Positions 1-9,391 are shown, counted from the first letter of the stretch. The stretch is 64,000 nucleotides of DNA from JAFLBI01 sp964616465 (GCA_964616465.1 CAZTTO010000017.1:1-64000), one strand, 5' to 3'. The notes: generated from the sequence alone by a model not told the origin. Numbers and translations: made by a program.

Positions 1-29
1 AGTAATATGCCTTTTTAATCCTTTTTGAT

Positions 30-300
30 TAATGCAAACCTAAAGGACGAACAAGGAGGGCGTTCCAATGATGATGGATCACCGACGATGAATGTCGGTA
101 CTCAGAGCCCGCATCACCCCTTCGGCAAGCTAAGGAGCCACGTGGACAGCAGGCATTCAGCGATGGTGGCCTTGGCCAGCCAAAACGTCCGCCCTAGAGA
201 TACTCATGGGGCGGAATTGGTGTTTGGCCCCGACGCTTTCGGTCGGGACTCACTTGAATTTTCTTTGGTTACTTTCTTTTTTTCAAGAAAAAGAAAGTAA
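30..300. repeat. GC-rich non-coding stretch with hairpins, candidate interspersed element
   Basis: The 438 bases before the metG stop hold no convincing gene. Positions about 40-255 are far more GC-rich than the surroundings and contain inverted repeats. These are ACCGAC/GTCGGT at 81-99, CCCGAC/GTCGGG at 229-247 and a 13-bp-arm palindrome at 269-300 (TTACTTTCTTTTT, loop TTCAAG). A 91-codon open frame crosses it but has no family features and looks like a by-product of the composition. I infer a repeated intergenic element or a structured RNA. The last arm resembles a short motif at 7040-7060. Positions 301-438 show nothing recognisable. Confidence 0.4.
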
Positions 301-438
301 CAGAAAGCTAATAAAGAATCGAAAATACTTCGTCATAATAATAAGCCGCCTCGAGTACCTCAGGCGAACTGTTTCGAGCCTCTTTGTAATGTCTTAAGCT
401 ATCAGTCTTTAGTAGAATAAAACCAAAGACCCCAAACA

Positions 439-2589
439 CTAACTCACCCCAGCACCTGCAATAGTTGCTTCCGCAGGTTGCATAAAGCGTAGCTTTCCAT
501 CTGCATCAGCAGCCATTAGAATCATGCCGGCACTTTCTATACCTCGCATTTTTCTTGGCGCTAAATTCACAACAACAGTTACTTGTTGACCAACAATATC
601 TTCTGGATTAAAATGTTGTGCAATGCCAGAAACTATAGTCCTAGTTTCAAATCCAAGGTCAACTTGAAGTTGTAGGAGTTTGTCGGCCTTAGGAACTTTT
701 TCTGCAGCAACTATAGTGCCTACGCGTAAATCAATCTTAGCAAAATCATCAAATATAATTTCAGGTTTTACAGGTGCGTGTGTATAACCATTTGCTGTTG
801 CTTCATTGCTTGATGAAGAGATGCTTTGCGCTGCTGCAGCCTTCTGTTGTAATTTTTCCAATTGTCTTGCTATTTCTGTGTCTTCAATTTTTCTAAACAG
901 GAGTTGTGGCTCACGCAAGCTGTAACCAACACTAAGTAATTTCAATTTACCAGCATTTTCCCATTCCAACATTTTATCAACCACTTTCATCATATGGCAT
1001 AATTTCTTGGCTGTATGAGGAAGGAAAGGCTGCATTAAAATAGCCAAATTCGCCGTTAATTGTAAACAAATATGCAAGCAATTGTCAATTAGTTTTTGTT
1101 GAGCTGGATCTGTTTCTACCGAGCGGGCTTTAATCCAAGGTTCTTTTTCTTGCATGTATTTATTGCCCTTACGCGCTAAATCAATCACAGCAAATTGTGC
1201 ATCTCTGAATTTGCAAGCGCTCAATAAGTCAGTCACTTCTTTCGCTGCTTGTTCAAGCTGTGCAATCATTTCTTTATCAGACTCATCTATTACATCAGCA
1301 TGTAAAGGTGGCACCTTGCCTTTTGTGAGTTTGTGCATCAACACAAAACTTCTATTTACAAAATTTCCAAGTATAGCCACTAGTTCGCTGTTGTTGGCAT
1401 CTTGAAATCCTTTCCAAGTAAACTCGCTGTCCTTTGTTTCTGGTGCAATAGCAGTTAGATAATACCTGAGTACATCTGCCATTGACTCACCACCATTTTC
1501 TGTCTTTACCCAATCGCGGATATATTCATCCATTTCAATACTCCAGCCTCTACTGGTGCTCATTTTATCGCCCTCTAAATTCATAAACTCATTGCTCACC
1601 ACAGAACTTGGTAAAATATTACCATGAAGTTTCAACATAGCAGGAAAGATGATAGCATGAAATACAATATTGTCTTTCCCAATAAAGTGCATGAGTTGGG
1701 TATCATCATTGTACCAGTAGGGCTTCCAGTCCTTTCCTTTTTCTTCAGCCCAAGCTCTTGTTGCACTTATATATCCAATAGGCGCATCGAACCACACATA
1801 TAAGACCTTCTGATCATTGGGGGATAACCCGGGTGTATTATTGGGTACAGCAACCCCCCAATCTAAATCGCGTGTTACAGCTCGGGGTTGTAAGCCTCCG
1901 TCAATCCAGCTTTTGCACTGGCCAACCACATTTGCTCTCCAATCATTTTTATGTTCTTCTAAAATCCATTGTCTTAAAAAAGCTTCATGCTTTTGTAAAG
2001 GCAAATACCAATGTTTGGTTGATTTTTTTACAGGCGTTTTTCCACTAAGGGTACTTACGGGATGAATGAGTTGATCTGGACTTAAAGATGTTCCACATTT
2101 TTCGCACTGATCTCCATAAGCACTGTCATGTGAACAAACAGGACAAGTACCTTTAATATATCGATCTGCTAAAAAGGTTGCTGCTTCTTCATCATAATAC
2201 TGTTCACTTTCCAAAATTTCAAGAGCACCCTGTTGTTCAAGATGCGTGAAAAATTCTTGCGCAGTTTCATGATGCAAGGGCTCGGATGTACGGTGGTAAA
2301 TATCAAATTCAATACCTAAATCCTTAAAGTTTTGTTCTATAATGGGATGGTATTTATCAATAATAGCACGAGCTGTAGTACCTTCTTTTTTTGCTTGTAT
2401 TGGAATAGCAGTTCCATGTTCATCACTTCCACAAACAAATACCACGTCTTTCTTCTGCGCTTTTAAAAAGCGTGTGTAAATATCGGCAGGTAAATATGCT
2501 CCAGCCACGTGTCCAATATGCTTGAGTCCGTTTGCATAGGGAAGCGCTGCTGTAATTAAATATCTGTAGGGTTGATTTGTTGTTTTCAT
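439..2589 (-). CDS. metG: Methionine--tRNA ligase
   Basis: Cytoplasmic class I aminoacyl-tRNA synthetase that charges tRNA-Met with methionine. The 716-residue protein has the HIGH motif at residues 24-27, a zinc knuckle with Cys149, Cys152, Cys162 and Cys165, and a KMSTS form of the KMSKS loop at 342-346. From about residue 610 it has the EMAP/Trbp111-type tRNA-binding OB fold (FAKIDLRVGTIVAAEKV) that lets MetG dimerise. I chose the ATG at 2589 because the preceding 53 codons of open frame have no family similarity and overlap the divergent promoter region. A TAnnTTTG box lies just upstream. It is divergent from the S66 peptidase pair. Full-length and intact. Confidence 0.97.
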   Translation of the reverse strand: MKTTNQPYRYLITAALPYANGLKHIGHVAGAYLPADIYTRFLKAQKKDVVFVCGSDEHGTAIPIQAKKEGTTARAIIDKYHPIIEQNFKDLGIEFDIYHRTSEPLHHETAQEFFTHLEQQGALEILESEQYYDEEAATFLADRYIKGTCPVCSHDSAYGDQCEKCGTSLSPDQLIHPVSTLSGKTPVKKSTKHWYLPLQKHEAFLRQWILEEHKNDWRANVVGQCKSWIDGGLQPRAVTRDLDWGVAVPNNTPGLSPNDQKVLYVWFDAPIGYISATRAWAEEKGKDWKPYWYNDDTQLMHFIGKDNIVFHAIIFPAMLKLHGNILPSSVVSNEFMNLEGDKMSTSRGWSIEMDEYIRDWVKTENGGESMADVLRYYLTAIAPETKDSEFTWKGFQDANNSELVAILGNFVNRSFVLMHKLTKGKVPPLHADVIDESDKEMIAQLEQAAKEVTDLLSACKFRDAQFAVIDLARKGNKYMQEKEPWIKARSVETDPAQQKLIDNCLHICLQLTANLAILMQPFLPHTAKKLCHMMKVVDKMLEWENAGKLKLLSVGYSLREPQLLFRKIEDTEIARQLEKLQQKAAAAQSISSSSNEATANGYTHAPVKPEIIFDDFAKIDLRVGTIVAAEKVPKADKLLQLQVDLGFETRTIVSGIAQHFNPEDIVGQQVTVVVNLAPRKMRGIESAGMILMAADADGKLRFMQPAEATIAGAGVS

Positions 2590-2605
2590 ACTCTTTTTCA
2601 GGCCG

Positions 2606-2613
2606 CAAAAGTA
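2606..2613 (-). promoter_or_regulatory. Bacteroidota -7 box for metG
   Basis: On the minus strand the sequence reads TACTTTTG, matching TAnnTTTG, about 17 bases before the metG ATG. No TTTG was found at the usual -33 spacing, so the call rests on the -7 box only. Confidence 0.35.
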
Positions 2614-2663
2614 CGCAAATAGGGGCAAAAGGGGGGAAGGACAGATTGTTGTATTTTCAAGCC

Positions 2664-3683
2664 ATGCAAAGAAGTCGCTTTTTACAATGGATGCTCTTGG
2701 GAACGGCTGCACCTTTTGTGGGGCAAGCTGCAGAATTTGGGGCTGCACCTCGACTTAAAACACCGCCTTATCTTCAACCAGGAGACGTTATAGGAATTAC
2801 CAGTCCAGCTGGATTTGCAACAATTGAAGAAATTGTGCCCTGTATACAAACCATTGAATCTTGGGGTTTTAAAGTTAAAATAGGAAATACGATTGGCCAG
2901 CGAGATGGAAGTTTTGGTGGAACTGATGTTCAGCGAGCAGCCGATTTCAATGATCTATTGAGCGATGATTCGGTGAAAGCTATTTTATGTGCGAAAGGTG
3001 GGTATGGTGCAGCACGAATGGTGGATCAAGTCGATTGGAAATTGTTGCGAAGAAATCCTAAGTGGGTGATTGGATTTAGCGATATTACGGTATTGCATGC
3101 GCATATTTATAAGAATGTGGGTGTTGCAAGTATACACTCAAAAATGTGCAACAGCTTTCCAACAAAATGGGAAGAAGCAGATGCTGTTCAGCAGGAAACT
3201 ATTTTGTCTATTTATCATGCGCTTACGGGAAAACCTATGTCGTACAAAGTCCCGCCAACTTCTCAAAATAAATTGGGTGAAGCGAAAGGAAGATTAATAG
3301 GCGGCAATTTGAAAATTTTAGAAACGCTTTCGGGCACACCTTCAGAAATGGAAATGAAGGGTGGAATATTATTTATTGAAGATGTTGGAGAAGCCTTATA
3401 CAATATTGATCGAATGATGCAGCATCTATTACGTTGCGGTCAACTAAAAGGTTTATCTGCTTTGCTGGTAGGAAGCTTTACAGGTATTCGTCCTGAAACA
3501 CCTGAGCAATCGTTTGGTCGCGATTTGTACCAAATCATTCAAGAGGCTACCGCAAAGTTTAATTATCCAATTGCTTTTAATTTTTGTGTAGGCCATCAGA
3601 AAAACAACCATGCATTAAAATGCGGTCTGCCACATCATTTGGTGGTGGATGCACAGCAAGTATCTTTGAAAGAAATCAGATAA
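2664..3683 (+). CDS. LD-carboxypeptidase, peptidase S66 family (exported copy)
   Basis: Serine peptidase of the MccF/LdcA family, which trims the terminal D-Ala from murein tetrapeptides during cell-wall recycling or inactivates peptide-nucleotides. In the 339-residue protein the expected Ser-Glu-His triad is Ser139 (GFSD), Glu239 (FIEDVGE) and His311 (VGHQ). The N-terminus (MQRSRFLQWMLLGTAAP) resembles a signal sequence with an MQRSRF start, so this copy may be exported. I set the start at the ATG at 2664; the longer frame back to 2577 overlaps metG. It lies 6 bases before a second S66 gene, so the two are probably cotranscribed. Substrate is not visible from sequence. Confidence 0.9.
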   Translation: MQRSRFLQWMLLGTAAPFVGQAAEFGAAPRLKTPPYLQPGDVIGITSPAGFATIEEIVPCIQTIESWGFKVKIGNTIGQRDGSFGGTDVQRAADFNDLLSDDSVKAILCAKGGYGAARMVDQVDWKLLRRNPKWVIGFSDITVLHAHIYKNVGVASIHSKMCNSFPTKWEEADAVQQETILSIYHALTGKPMSYKVPPTSQNKLGEAKGRLIGGNLKILETLSGTPSEMEMKGGILFIEDVGEALYNIDRMMQHLLRCGQLKGLSALLVGSFTGIRPETPEQSFGRDLYQIIQEATAKFNYPIAFNFCVGHQKNNHALKCGLPHHLVVDAQQVSLKEIR

Positions 3684-3689
3684 TAGTTT

Positions 3690-4598
3690 ATGATTATACC
3701 TCCATACCTCAAACGTGGCGATGTTGTTGCAATTACTTGTCCAGCTGGCTTTATGCCATTAGCAAAGATTCAATCCTGTGTGCGTAGTTTACAATCGTGG
3801 GGACTAGAAGTTTGGGTTGGTAAAACAGTTGGAAGTAATTCGAGTAATTATTTTAGTGGAACTGATGAGGAAAGAAGAGATGAGTTGCAAGCATTACTTG
3901 ACACAAGTGAAGTGAAAGCCATTTTGTGTGGAAGGGGTGGATATGGAGTGAGTCGAATCATTGATCAGCTCGACTTTAAAAGGTTTAGAAAGTATCCTAA
4001 GTGGATCATTGGATTTAGTGATATCACGGTATTGCATAGCCATTTGCATCAGGTAGTGCATTCGGCAAGTTTACATGCACCAATGGCTGCAGCTTTTCAA
4101 GATGATGAGGCAAAGGATGATATTGCGTCTTTCAAACAAGCCCTGTTTGGAAAGAAGATGATGTACAACATGAAACAATCAACTGCTGTACAGTATGGAG
4201 TAGGTGAAGGTATATTGGTAGGAGGAAATCTTGCTTTACTTGCACATCAGTGCGGTACAAAGCGACAGTTGAAAACCAAAGGAAAAATTTTATTTTTAGA
4301 AGATGTTGGCGAATACCTCTACAACATTGATCGTATGATGTTACAACTCAAACAATCTGGCGTGCTTGAAGGATTGGCTGGTTTGGTACTAGGTGGTTTT
4401 ACAGATTGTAAGGATACAGAGAGACCTTTTGGTAAGAACATCGATAAAATTTTATTAGAGCATATAGGTGCTTATGACTATCCAATTGTAATGCATGCAC
4501 CTGTTAGTCATGATGTACCTAACTTAGCATTTAAGTGTGGTATTCCGCACAAACTAAAAATCACCTCAAGAACAATTACCCTCGAAGAAATATCGTAA
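3690..4598 (+). CDS. LD-carboxypeptidase, peptidase S66 family (cytoplasmic copy)
   Basis: Second member of the tandem S66 pair, 302 residues, with no signal sequence. The triad positions are Ser110 (GFSD), Glu204 (FLEDVGE) and His274 (PVSH). Long stretches match the upstream gene in order (PPYL.GDV..IT.PAG, GGYG..R..DQ.D, LYNIDRMM), so the pair arose by duplication. Loss or gain of the leader suggests one enzyme works in the periplasm and the other in the cytoplasm, which is inference. The start at 3690 is the only ATG consistent with the conserved N-terminus. Confidence 0.9.
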   Translation: MIIPPYLKRGDVVAITCPAGFMPLAKIQSCVRSLQSWGLEVWVGKTVGSNSSNYFSGTDEERRDELQALLDTSEVKAILCGRGGYGVSRIIDQLDFKRFRKYPKWIIGFSDITVLHSHLHQVVHSASLHAPMAAAFQDDEAKDDIASFKQALFGKKMMYNMKQSTAVQYGVGEGILVGGNLALLAHQCGTKRQLKTKGKILFLEDVGEYLYNIDRMMLQLKQSGVLEGLAGLVLGGFTDCKDTERPFGKNIDKILLEHIGAYDYPIVMHAPVSHDVPNLAFKCGIPHKLKITSRTITLEEIS

Positions 4599-4629
4599 TA
4601 AGCAGTTTAAATCCTCTTTTCTTTGCATC

Positions 4630-5358
4630 ATGAAACTATTTTTCATTAGATATACCAAATGGTTGTTTATGTTACTCCAACTCCATCGTGTAACAGGATG
4701 GATGTCTGGATTTTTTGCTAATATGTATTATCTCACCCATTTGTCGGCTTGGGTGGCAAAGCATAGAAAAATTCCATACAACGATTTTCCTTCTAAATGG
4801 GATTATCAAAAGAGAAAACCCATGTATCAGTGGGTAATAGATCAAGAGAAGTTAACAGAGCCCATTGACTATTTAGAGTTTGGCGTGGCTTGGGGCGATT
4901 CTTTTCAGTGGTGGTTACAACAAAATACGCATCCAGAAAGTAAATTTATTGGCTTCGATACATTTGATGGGTTACCAGAAGATTGGGGTCCTTTTAAAAA
5001 AGGTTCATTCAGCAATGGTCATGAAATGCCTAAAATTTCTGATGAAAGAGGAAAGTTTTTAAAAGGATTGTTTCAGCAAACCCTACCTGGTTTTTTGACC
5101 TCACATATTCACGGGAAAAGGAAAGTAATTATGATGGATGCTGATTTGTATTCAGCTACCTTATATGTTTTGTCGAGCCTGACTCCTTATTTGCAAGAGG
5201 GCGATATTATTTTCTTTGATGAGTTTGTTGTACCAACTCATGAGTTTAAAGCCTACCTCGATTGGGTACAGTCGTATTATGTAGAGCTCGAGCCCATTGC
5301 TGCAGCTAACAACTATTACTTTATTGCGTTTAAGGTAAAGAAAGTGATTCCAGCTTAA
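4630..5358 (+). CDS. TylF/macrocin O-methyltransferase-like SAM-dependent methyltransferase
   Basis: Class I methyltransferase-like protein of 242 residues. The SAM-binding loop is YLEFGVAWGDS near residue 80, followed by FIGFDTFDGLPEDWG, which is typical of the TylF family, and MDADLYSATLYVL plus IIFFDEF for the metal/substrate side. TylF relatives methylate sugar hydroxyls on antibiotics and cell-surface glycans; here the substrate is unknown. No biosynthetic cluster surrounds it. The 3' end overlaps the convergent hydrolase gene by 29 bases. The start follows TTTGCATC directly, so the leader is probably very short. Confidence 0.8.
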   Translation: MKLFFIRYTKWLFMLLQLHRVTGWMSGFFANMYYLTHLSAWVAKHRKIPYNDFPSKWDYQKRKPMYQWVIDQEKLTEPIDYLEFGVAWGDSFQWWLQQNTHPESKFIGFDTFDGLPEDWGPFKKGSFSNGHEMPKISDERGKFLKGLFQQTLPGFLTSHIHGKRKVIMMDADLYSATLYVLSSLTPYLQEGDIIFFDEFVVPTHEFKAYLDWVQSYYVELEPIAAANNYYFIAFKVKKVIPA

Positions 5359-6178
5359 TATCTGTTTGCTTCCTAAGTACATTTTTCAAATGGTCTTGCA
5401 TCAAAGGAAACTTCATTAGGTTATGATGTGTTCCTTTGGGGAGCGTAACCAACTCTGCTCTGTTTGGTTGAAGTTGATATAATTCTTGTGCATGCGCATA
5501 AGGAATAACCTGATCGTTTGTGCCATGATAAATGGTAATAGGTGCATCCACCAAAAGAATATGTTTCTTATTTGGAAAATCGTATTGCATCATTTGTTTC
5601 ACTGGATACATCCAAAAAAAATGGTTAGCAACATCGGGGATGCTCAAGTAGGGTGTTTCCAAAATCAACTGCTTACAGTCACGTTTAGAAGCCAAGTATG
5701 TAGCTGGTCCTGTTCCTAGCGATTTGCCATACACAATGATCTGGTCAGAGCTAAATTGTTGCCTCGCAAGCTTATATACTTGAATGCTCTCTTCATATAC
5801 AAGTGCTTCGCTAAATTCACCCCTCGATTTACCAAAAGCTGGATAATCGCACATCCACACTTCATACCCTTCCTTCGTAAAGAAAGGTGCGAAGCGCGCA
5901 TATCGTTCTATATTTTCTCGGTTGCCATGAAAATACAATACAACACCCTTAGGGGTGCTATCTTTTGTGGTAAACTGAACTAAGTGAAAAATCACATTGT
6001 CTTCGTATTGAAGATTTACTTCCTTATGCGGATATGTAAAAGAGTATTTGTCTTCAAGTTCCAACCTGGTTGGATGAATGACAAGCTTATCTTGTAAGTA
6101 ATACAGCGCAATGCCAATTATACCATAGGCAATGAGTGTCCATTGAACAATTCGAATAAGGGGTGTAGGTATTTGCAC
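5330..6178 (-). CDS. Membrane-anchored alpha/beta hydrolase (BEM46/ABHD-like)
   Basis: Serine hydrolase of the alpha/beta fold, 282 residues. Residues about 9-29 form a single N-terminal membrane anchor. The nucleophile elbow is GKSLG, the acid is the Asp of YHGTNDQVI and the base is the His pair of GTHHNLMKF. The architecture (anchor, then VVLYFHGNRENIERYA) matches bacterial BEM46-like hydrolases, whose substrates are mostly unknown esters or lipids. It is followed on its upstream side by a paralogue 16 bases away, forming a tandem pair. Confidence 0.85.
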   Translation of the reverse strand: MQIPTPLIRIVQWTLIAYGIIGIALYYLQDKLVIHPTRLELEDKYSFTYPHKEVNLQYEDNVIFHLVQFTTKDSTPKGVVLYFHGNRENIERYARFAPFFTKEGYEVWMCDYPAFGKSRGEFSEALVYEESIQVYKLARQQFSSDQIIVYGKSLGTGPATYLASKRDCKQLILETPYLSIPDVANHFFWMYPVKQMMQYDFPNKKHILLVDAPITIYHGTNDQVIPYAHAQELYQLQPNRAELVTLPKGTHHNLMKFPLMQDHLKNVLRKQTDIKLESLSLP

Positions 6179-6194
6179 GGTGCAAAGCTACAAG

Positions 6195-6983
6195 TTAAAA
6201 CTTGAGGATATCGCGAATAAAATTGTGGTATTCAGGAAAGGAGGGCAGATTGTTATGTCCTCCACCTTCAATTCGAATAAGTGTTATGCGATGAGGGTTG
6301 AATTTCCTTAATTTTTCGCTATGTGAAATGGGTATTAGCCAATCGCGGGTACCATGAATAATGTAGGTGTGACAAGACACGCGTTTGATCCATTTATCGG
6401 TTCTTAGATGAAAACGGAGAATAAATCGGTGTGGTAAGAAAGGAGTGAATCGTTCAGCAACCTTTTTAAAACTGTAATAGGGAGCATCAAGAATAAGATA
6501 CCTAGGCTGATTGTCTGCTGCAAGTTTAGTTGCAAAACCGCTTCCCATGCTTCTTCCATATACAAGAATATGATCTTCTGCATATTGATCAGCCAGGCGG
6601 TCATACACAAATTGCATATCATTCAGCATCTCTCTTTCACTGCGTTTCCCAGTACTTTTACCAAACCCTCTATAATCGACCAGCACTACATCATAACCAT
6701 ACCTATAAAAATCTCGTGCATACTTAGCCCATCCTTTAATACTGCGAGTGTTTCCATGAAAATAAAGGATTAGTCCCTTGGGAGCGTCTACTTTAAAATG
6801 CAGTCCACTAATTCGGACTCCAGGTTCAATATCAAACCAGAGCTCTTCAAAAGGCGCATCATATTTAAATTCAAAATCGGCCGATAGTTTTTCGGGCTTA
6901 AAAATCAGTTTTTCTTGCACCAAATAAGCTATCACTGAAAGCAGGGCAATAGCCGACAAAGCGTATAGAAAAAATTCTTTCAT
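6195..6983 (-). CDS. Membrane-anchored alpha/beta hydrolase (BEM46/ABHD-like), paralogue
   Basis: First gene of the tandem hydrolase pair, 262 residues, with an N-terminal anchor (residues about 5-22). It has GRSMGSG as nucleophile elbow, the Asp in IHGTRDWLIP and a C-terminal His in EGGGHNNLPSF. The order of motifs (LILYFHGNTRSIKGWA, YDVVLVDYRGFGKS) is the same as in the downstream gene, which points to local duplication. The substrate cannot be told. Divergent from the response regulator gene across a 342-base gap. Confidence 0.87.
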   Translation of the reverse strand: MKEFFLYALSAIALLSVIAYLVQEKLIFKPEKLSADFEFKYDAPFEELWFDIEPGVRISGLHFKVDAPKGLILYFHGNTRSIKGWAKYARDFYRYGYDVVLVDYRGFGKSTGKRSEREMLNDMQFVYDRLADQYAEDHILVYGRSMGSGFATKLAADNQPRYLILDAPYYSFKKVAERFTPFLPHRFILRFHLRTDKWIKRVSCHTYIIHGTRDWLIPISHSEKLRKFNPHRITLIRIEGGGHNNLPSFPEYHNFIRDILKF

Positions 6984-7313
6984 GGTGGGTGAATAAATAT
7001 AAGAATTTTAGTTGAGTAAAGGGTAGGGGGGATTTTTCATTTTTCAAGAAAAATAAAGTAGCTGAATAATCATAAATATCGATTTGTTTTCACAATTCAC
7101 AGGAGACTTATTTGTTGAGAACAAGGCAAATCTAGCCTAGTTTCATTCACAGCATAGATGATATTATTCTTGAAGTAGAGATCCTTAGAGTTTTCATGCG
7201 CTACAAAATATTTGGCTTGTGTGTCTTAGTTCTTACATAAAAAGAGCTTTATCTATGTTAATATTTCTTACAGTAAAATTATGTATCATATCAAGCCACA
7301 AAAACCCAATTTG
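6984..7313. other. Intergenic gap between hydrolase and response regulator
   Basis: No gene is visible in this AT-rich gap. At 7040-7060 the sequence TTTTTCAAGAAAAATAAAGT repeats, in degenerate form, the inner part of the palindrome at 269-300 (TTTTTCAAGAAAAAGAAAGT). Otherwise I see only AT-rich spacer, ending in a -7-like box in front of the response regulator. Confidence 0.5.
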
Positions 7314-7321
7314 TATCTTTG
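7314..7321 (+). promoter_or_regulatory. Bacteroidota -7 box for the response regulator gene
   Basis: TATCTTTG matches TAnnTTTG and ends 4 bases before the ATG at 7326, so the transcript would be leaderless or nearly so. No matching -33 TTTG was found. Confidence 0.4.
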
Positions 7322-7325
7322 ACTT

Positions 7326-8027
7326 ATGACTGGTCAGCAAAATTTTACATGGTTAGTTGTGGAAGATGAGCCAAGAATGCGGGCACTGCTACAACAGCTT
7401 CTCGAAGATGCTGGCTGGCAAGTAGTTGTTACGAGTTCAGCAGAAGAAGCTCAGCAATATTTTACTAGTTCAATTACCATTAATGGTATAATTACTGATT
7501 GGATGCTGCCTAGAATGCAGGGAGTAGAGTTTTGTTGTTGGCTAAAAAATCATTATCCTCATCTGCCAGTGCTCATGCTCACAGCATTGGAAAGTACAGA
7601 TGATAAGGTTGAAGGCTTAGATGCTGGAGCAGATGATTATTTGGTAAAACCTTTCGAAATCAGAGAACTGATAGCGCGCTTACGTTCTTTACAGAAGCGT
7701 TTAAGTATTAAATTAAATAGACTCACCTACGCTGATTTAGAATTAGATCTGTCATCAAAGCAGGTTAAACGAGCAGGTCGGTTAATTGATCTTACACCGA
7801 AGGAATGTGATTTATTATCATATCTGATGCGACATGCAGAACAGGTATGTAGTAGAACCGACATTGCTGCTGCTGTGTGGGATACTCATTTTGATACTGG
7901 CACTAATTTTTTAGATGTTTATATTAACTACTTGAGAAAAAAGGTTGATCATCCTTTTGATAATAAGCTCATCCACACTCGTCCAGGACTGGGGTTTGTT
8001 TTGAGGTCTAATGAAGATTCGATATGA
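7326..8027 (+). CDS. DNA-binding response regulator, OmpR/PhoB family
   Basis: Two-component transcription regulator of 233 residues. The receiver domain (about 8-125) has the acidic pair Glu13/Asp14, the phosphoacceptor Asp58 (TDWMLP), Thr86 and Lys108 (LVKPFE). The C-terminal winged helix (about 135-228) has LTPKECDLLSYLMRH and a YINYLRKKVD recognition segment. Its stop overlaps the start of the kinase gene by 4 bases (ATGA), so the pair is translationally coupled. The family resembles CusR/RprY-type regulators; the signal is unknown. The adjacent outer-membrane protein gene is a plausible target. Confidence 0.95.
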   Translation: MTGQQNFTWLVVEDEPRMRALLQQLLEDAGWQVVVTSSAEEAQQYFTSSITINGIITDWMLPRMQGVEFCCWLKNHYPHLPVLMLTALESTDDKVEGLDAGADDYLVKPFEIRELIARLRSLQKRLSIKLNRLTYADLELDLSSKQVKRAGRLIDLTPKECDLLSYLMRHAEQVCSRTDIAAAVWDTHFDTGTNFLDVYINYLRKKVDHPFDNKLIHTRPGLGFVLRSNEDSI

Positions 8028-9391
8028 AAATAAGAGTTCGTTTAACCTTTTTGTATACTTCACTTTTAATATCAATTTTGTTGTTATTAGCAGTTGTTGT
8101 GTACTGGAGTGCATGGAACAATAGAGAATCTGCTTATGCCGCTGTATTGAAGAAGGAGGGTATTACTAAAGCCAACCTGATTTTACAAGCAGGATTACCT
8201 GATTCTGTCCTACATACAATCTATAAAAATAATCGCCAAACATTAGATGAAATAGAAGTGGCTATCTATGATTCGAAGTATCAATTGGTTTATCATGATG
8301 CTGTAGAAATTGATGTTGTTAAAGAAACTCCAGAAATGCTTCAAAGTATTCAAGTAAATAGAGAATTGCAAACAGAATCAGGCAACTGGCAGGTTTTGGG
8401 TTTTACATGGATTTATGATAATAAAGTTTATATCATTACTTCTGCTGGATTTGATTCGTATGGTTGGACTAAGCTAAAGCATCTTAGACTAACTTTTTTG
8501 TGGCTTTTTATACCAGCATTGTTTCTTGTTGTTTTAGCATCCTATTATTTTGTAAAGAAGGCTCTAGACCCGATTAAGAGCATGGTACTTCAAGCCAATG
8601 AAATGTCGGCGAAGGATTTATCAAAACGATTGCCGACAGGTCGGCATAAAGACGAGTTGTTTGAATTGTCAACCACTATTAATCATTTGTTAGAAAAAAT
8701 TAACCAATCATTTAAAGAACAAAAAAATTTTGTGAATCATGTAGCCCATGAGTTAAGAACACCCTTGGCAGTCATGAAAATTCAAGTTGATTTGTTATTG
8801 AAGGAAAATGCAAGTGACAATATATCCAAGCAGGTATTATTGTTGAGTAATGATTTGAAGAGAATGCAACATGTACTCGATCAATTGTTGAATTTAGCTA
8901 AAGCGGGGTATGATCCTGCTTCTATTCAAATGAACTATTTGCGGATCGATGAGTTGATCATGGAGGCCCGAAGGGAATTGATAGCGGCCAATGCTAATTA
9001 TCATATTAATATTGGTTTTCAAGATGTAGAAGATGATTTAGAGTGGCCACTATTTCTTGGAAACGCTTATTTAATTAGATTGGCATTAATTAATTTGATG
9101 GATAATGCATGTAAATTCTCCAGTCCCCATGTGGTTCAAGTTAGTATAAAATTCTCATCCACTTTTATTGAAGTTTGGATTTCGGATCGTGGTATTGGAA
9201 TTAAAAAGGAAGATGTAGAAAGAGTGAAGCAACCTTTTTATAGGGGAGCGCAGATCTCAGGCGTGAAAGGCTTTGGTATAGGCCTTTCTTTGGTGCAGCG
9301 TATTTTTGAAATACATCGTATCGCATGGAATTTAGACTCCCTAGAAGGAAAGGGAACAACAGTTTATATAAAATTCGAAATGTTTAATTAG
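8024..9391 (+). CDS. Sensor histidine kinase with HAMP domain
   Basis: Membrane kinase partner of the preceding regulator, 455 residues. Two membrane segments (about 8-28 and 155-175) flank a periplasmic sensor region of about 125 residues. They are followed by HAMP, the dimerisation domain with phosphoacceptor His242 (VAHELRTPLAVM), and an HATPase domain with N box NLMDNACKF, G1 box WISDRGIGI and G2 box GFGIGLSL. Complete and typical of the EnvZ/CusS class. The ligand sensed is unknown; the periplasmic region has no family I recognise. Confidence 0.95.
   Translation: MKIRVRLTFLYTSLLISILLLLAVVVYWSAWNNRESAYAAVLKKEGITKANLILQAGLPDSVLHTIYKNNRQTLDEIEVAIYDSKYQLVYHDAVEIDVVKETPEMLQSIQVNRELQTESGNWQVLGFTWIYDNKVYIITSAGFDSYGWTKLKHLRLTFLWLFIPALFLVVLASYYFVKKALDPIKSMVLQANEMSAKDLSKRLPTGRHKDELFELSTTINHLLEKINQSFKEQKNFVNHVAHELRTPLAVMKIQVDLLLKENASDNISKQVLLLSNDLKRMQHVLDQLLNLAKAGYDPASIQMNYLRIDELIMEARRELIAANANYHINIGFQDVEDDLEWPLFLGNAYLIRLALINLMDNACKFSSPHVVQVSIKFSSTFIEVWISDRGIGIKKEDVERVKQPFYRGAQISGVKGFGIGLSLVQRIFEIHRIAWNLDSLEGKGTTVYIKFEMFN

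Noticed and set aside
25..300. A 91-codon open frame in the GC-rich left edge
   Set aside because: No family features, runs through several palindromes, and ends in a low-complexity palindrome; it is more likely a by-product of a repeat element.
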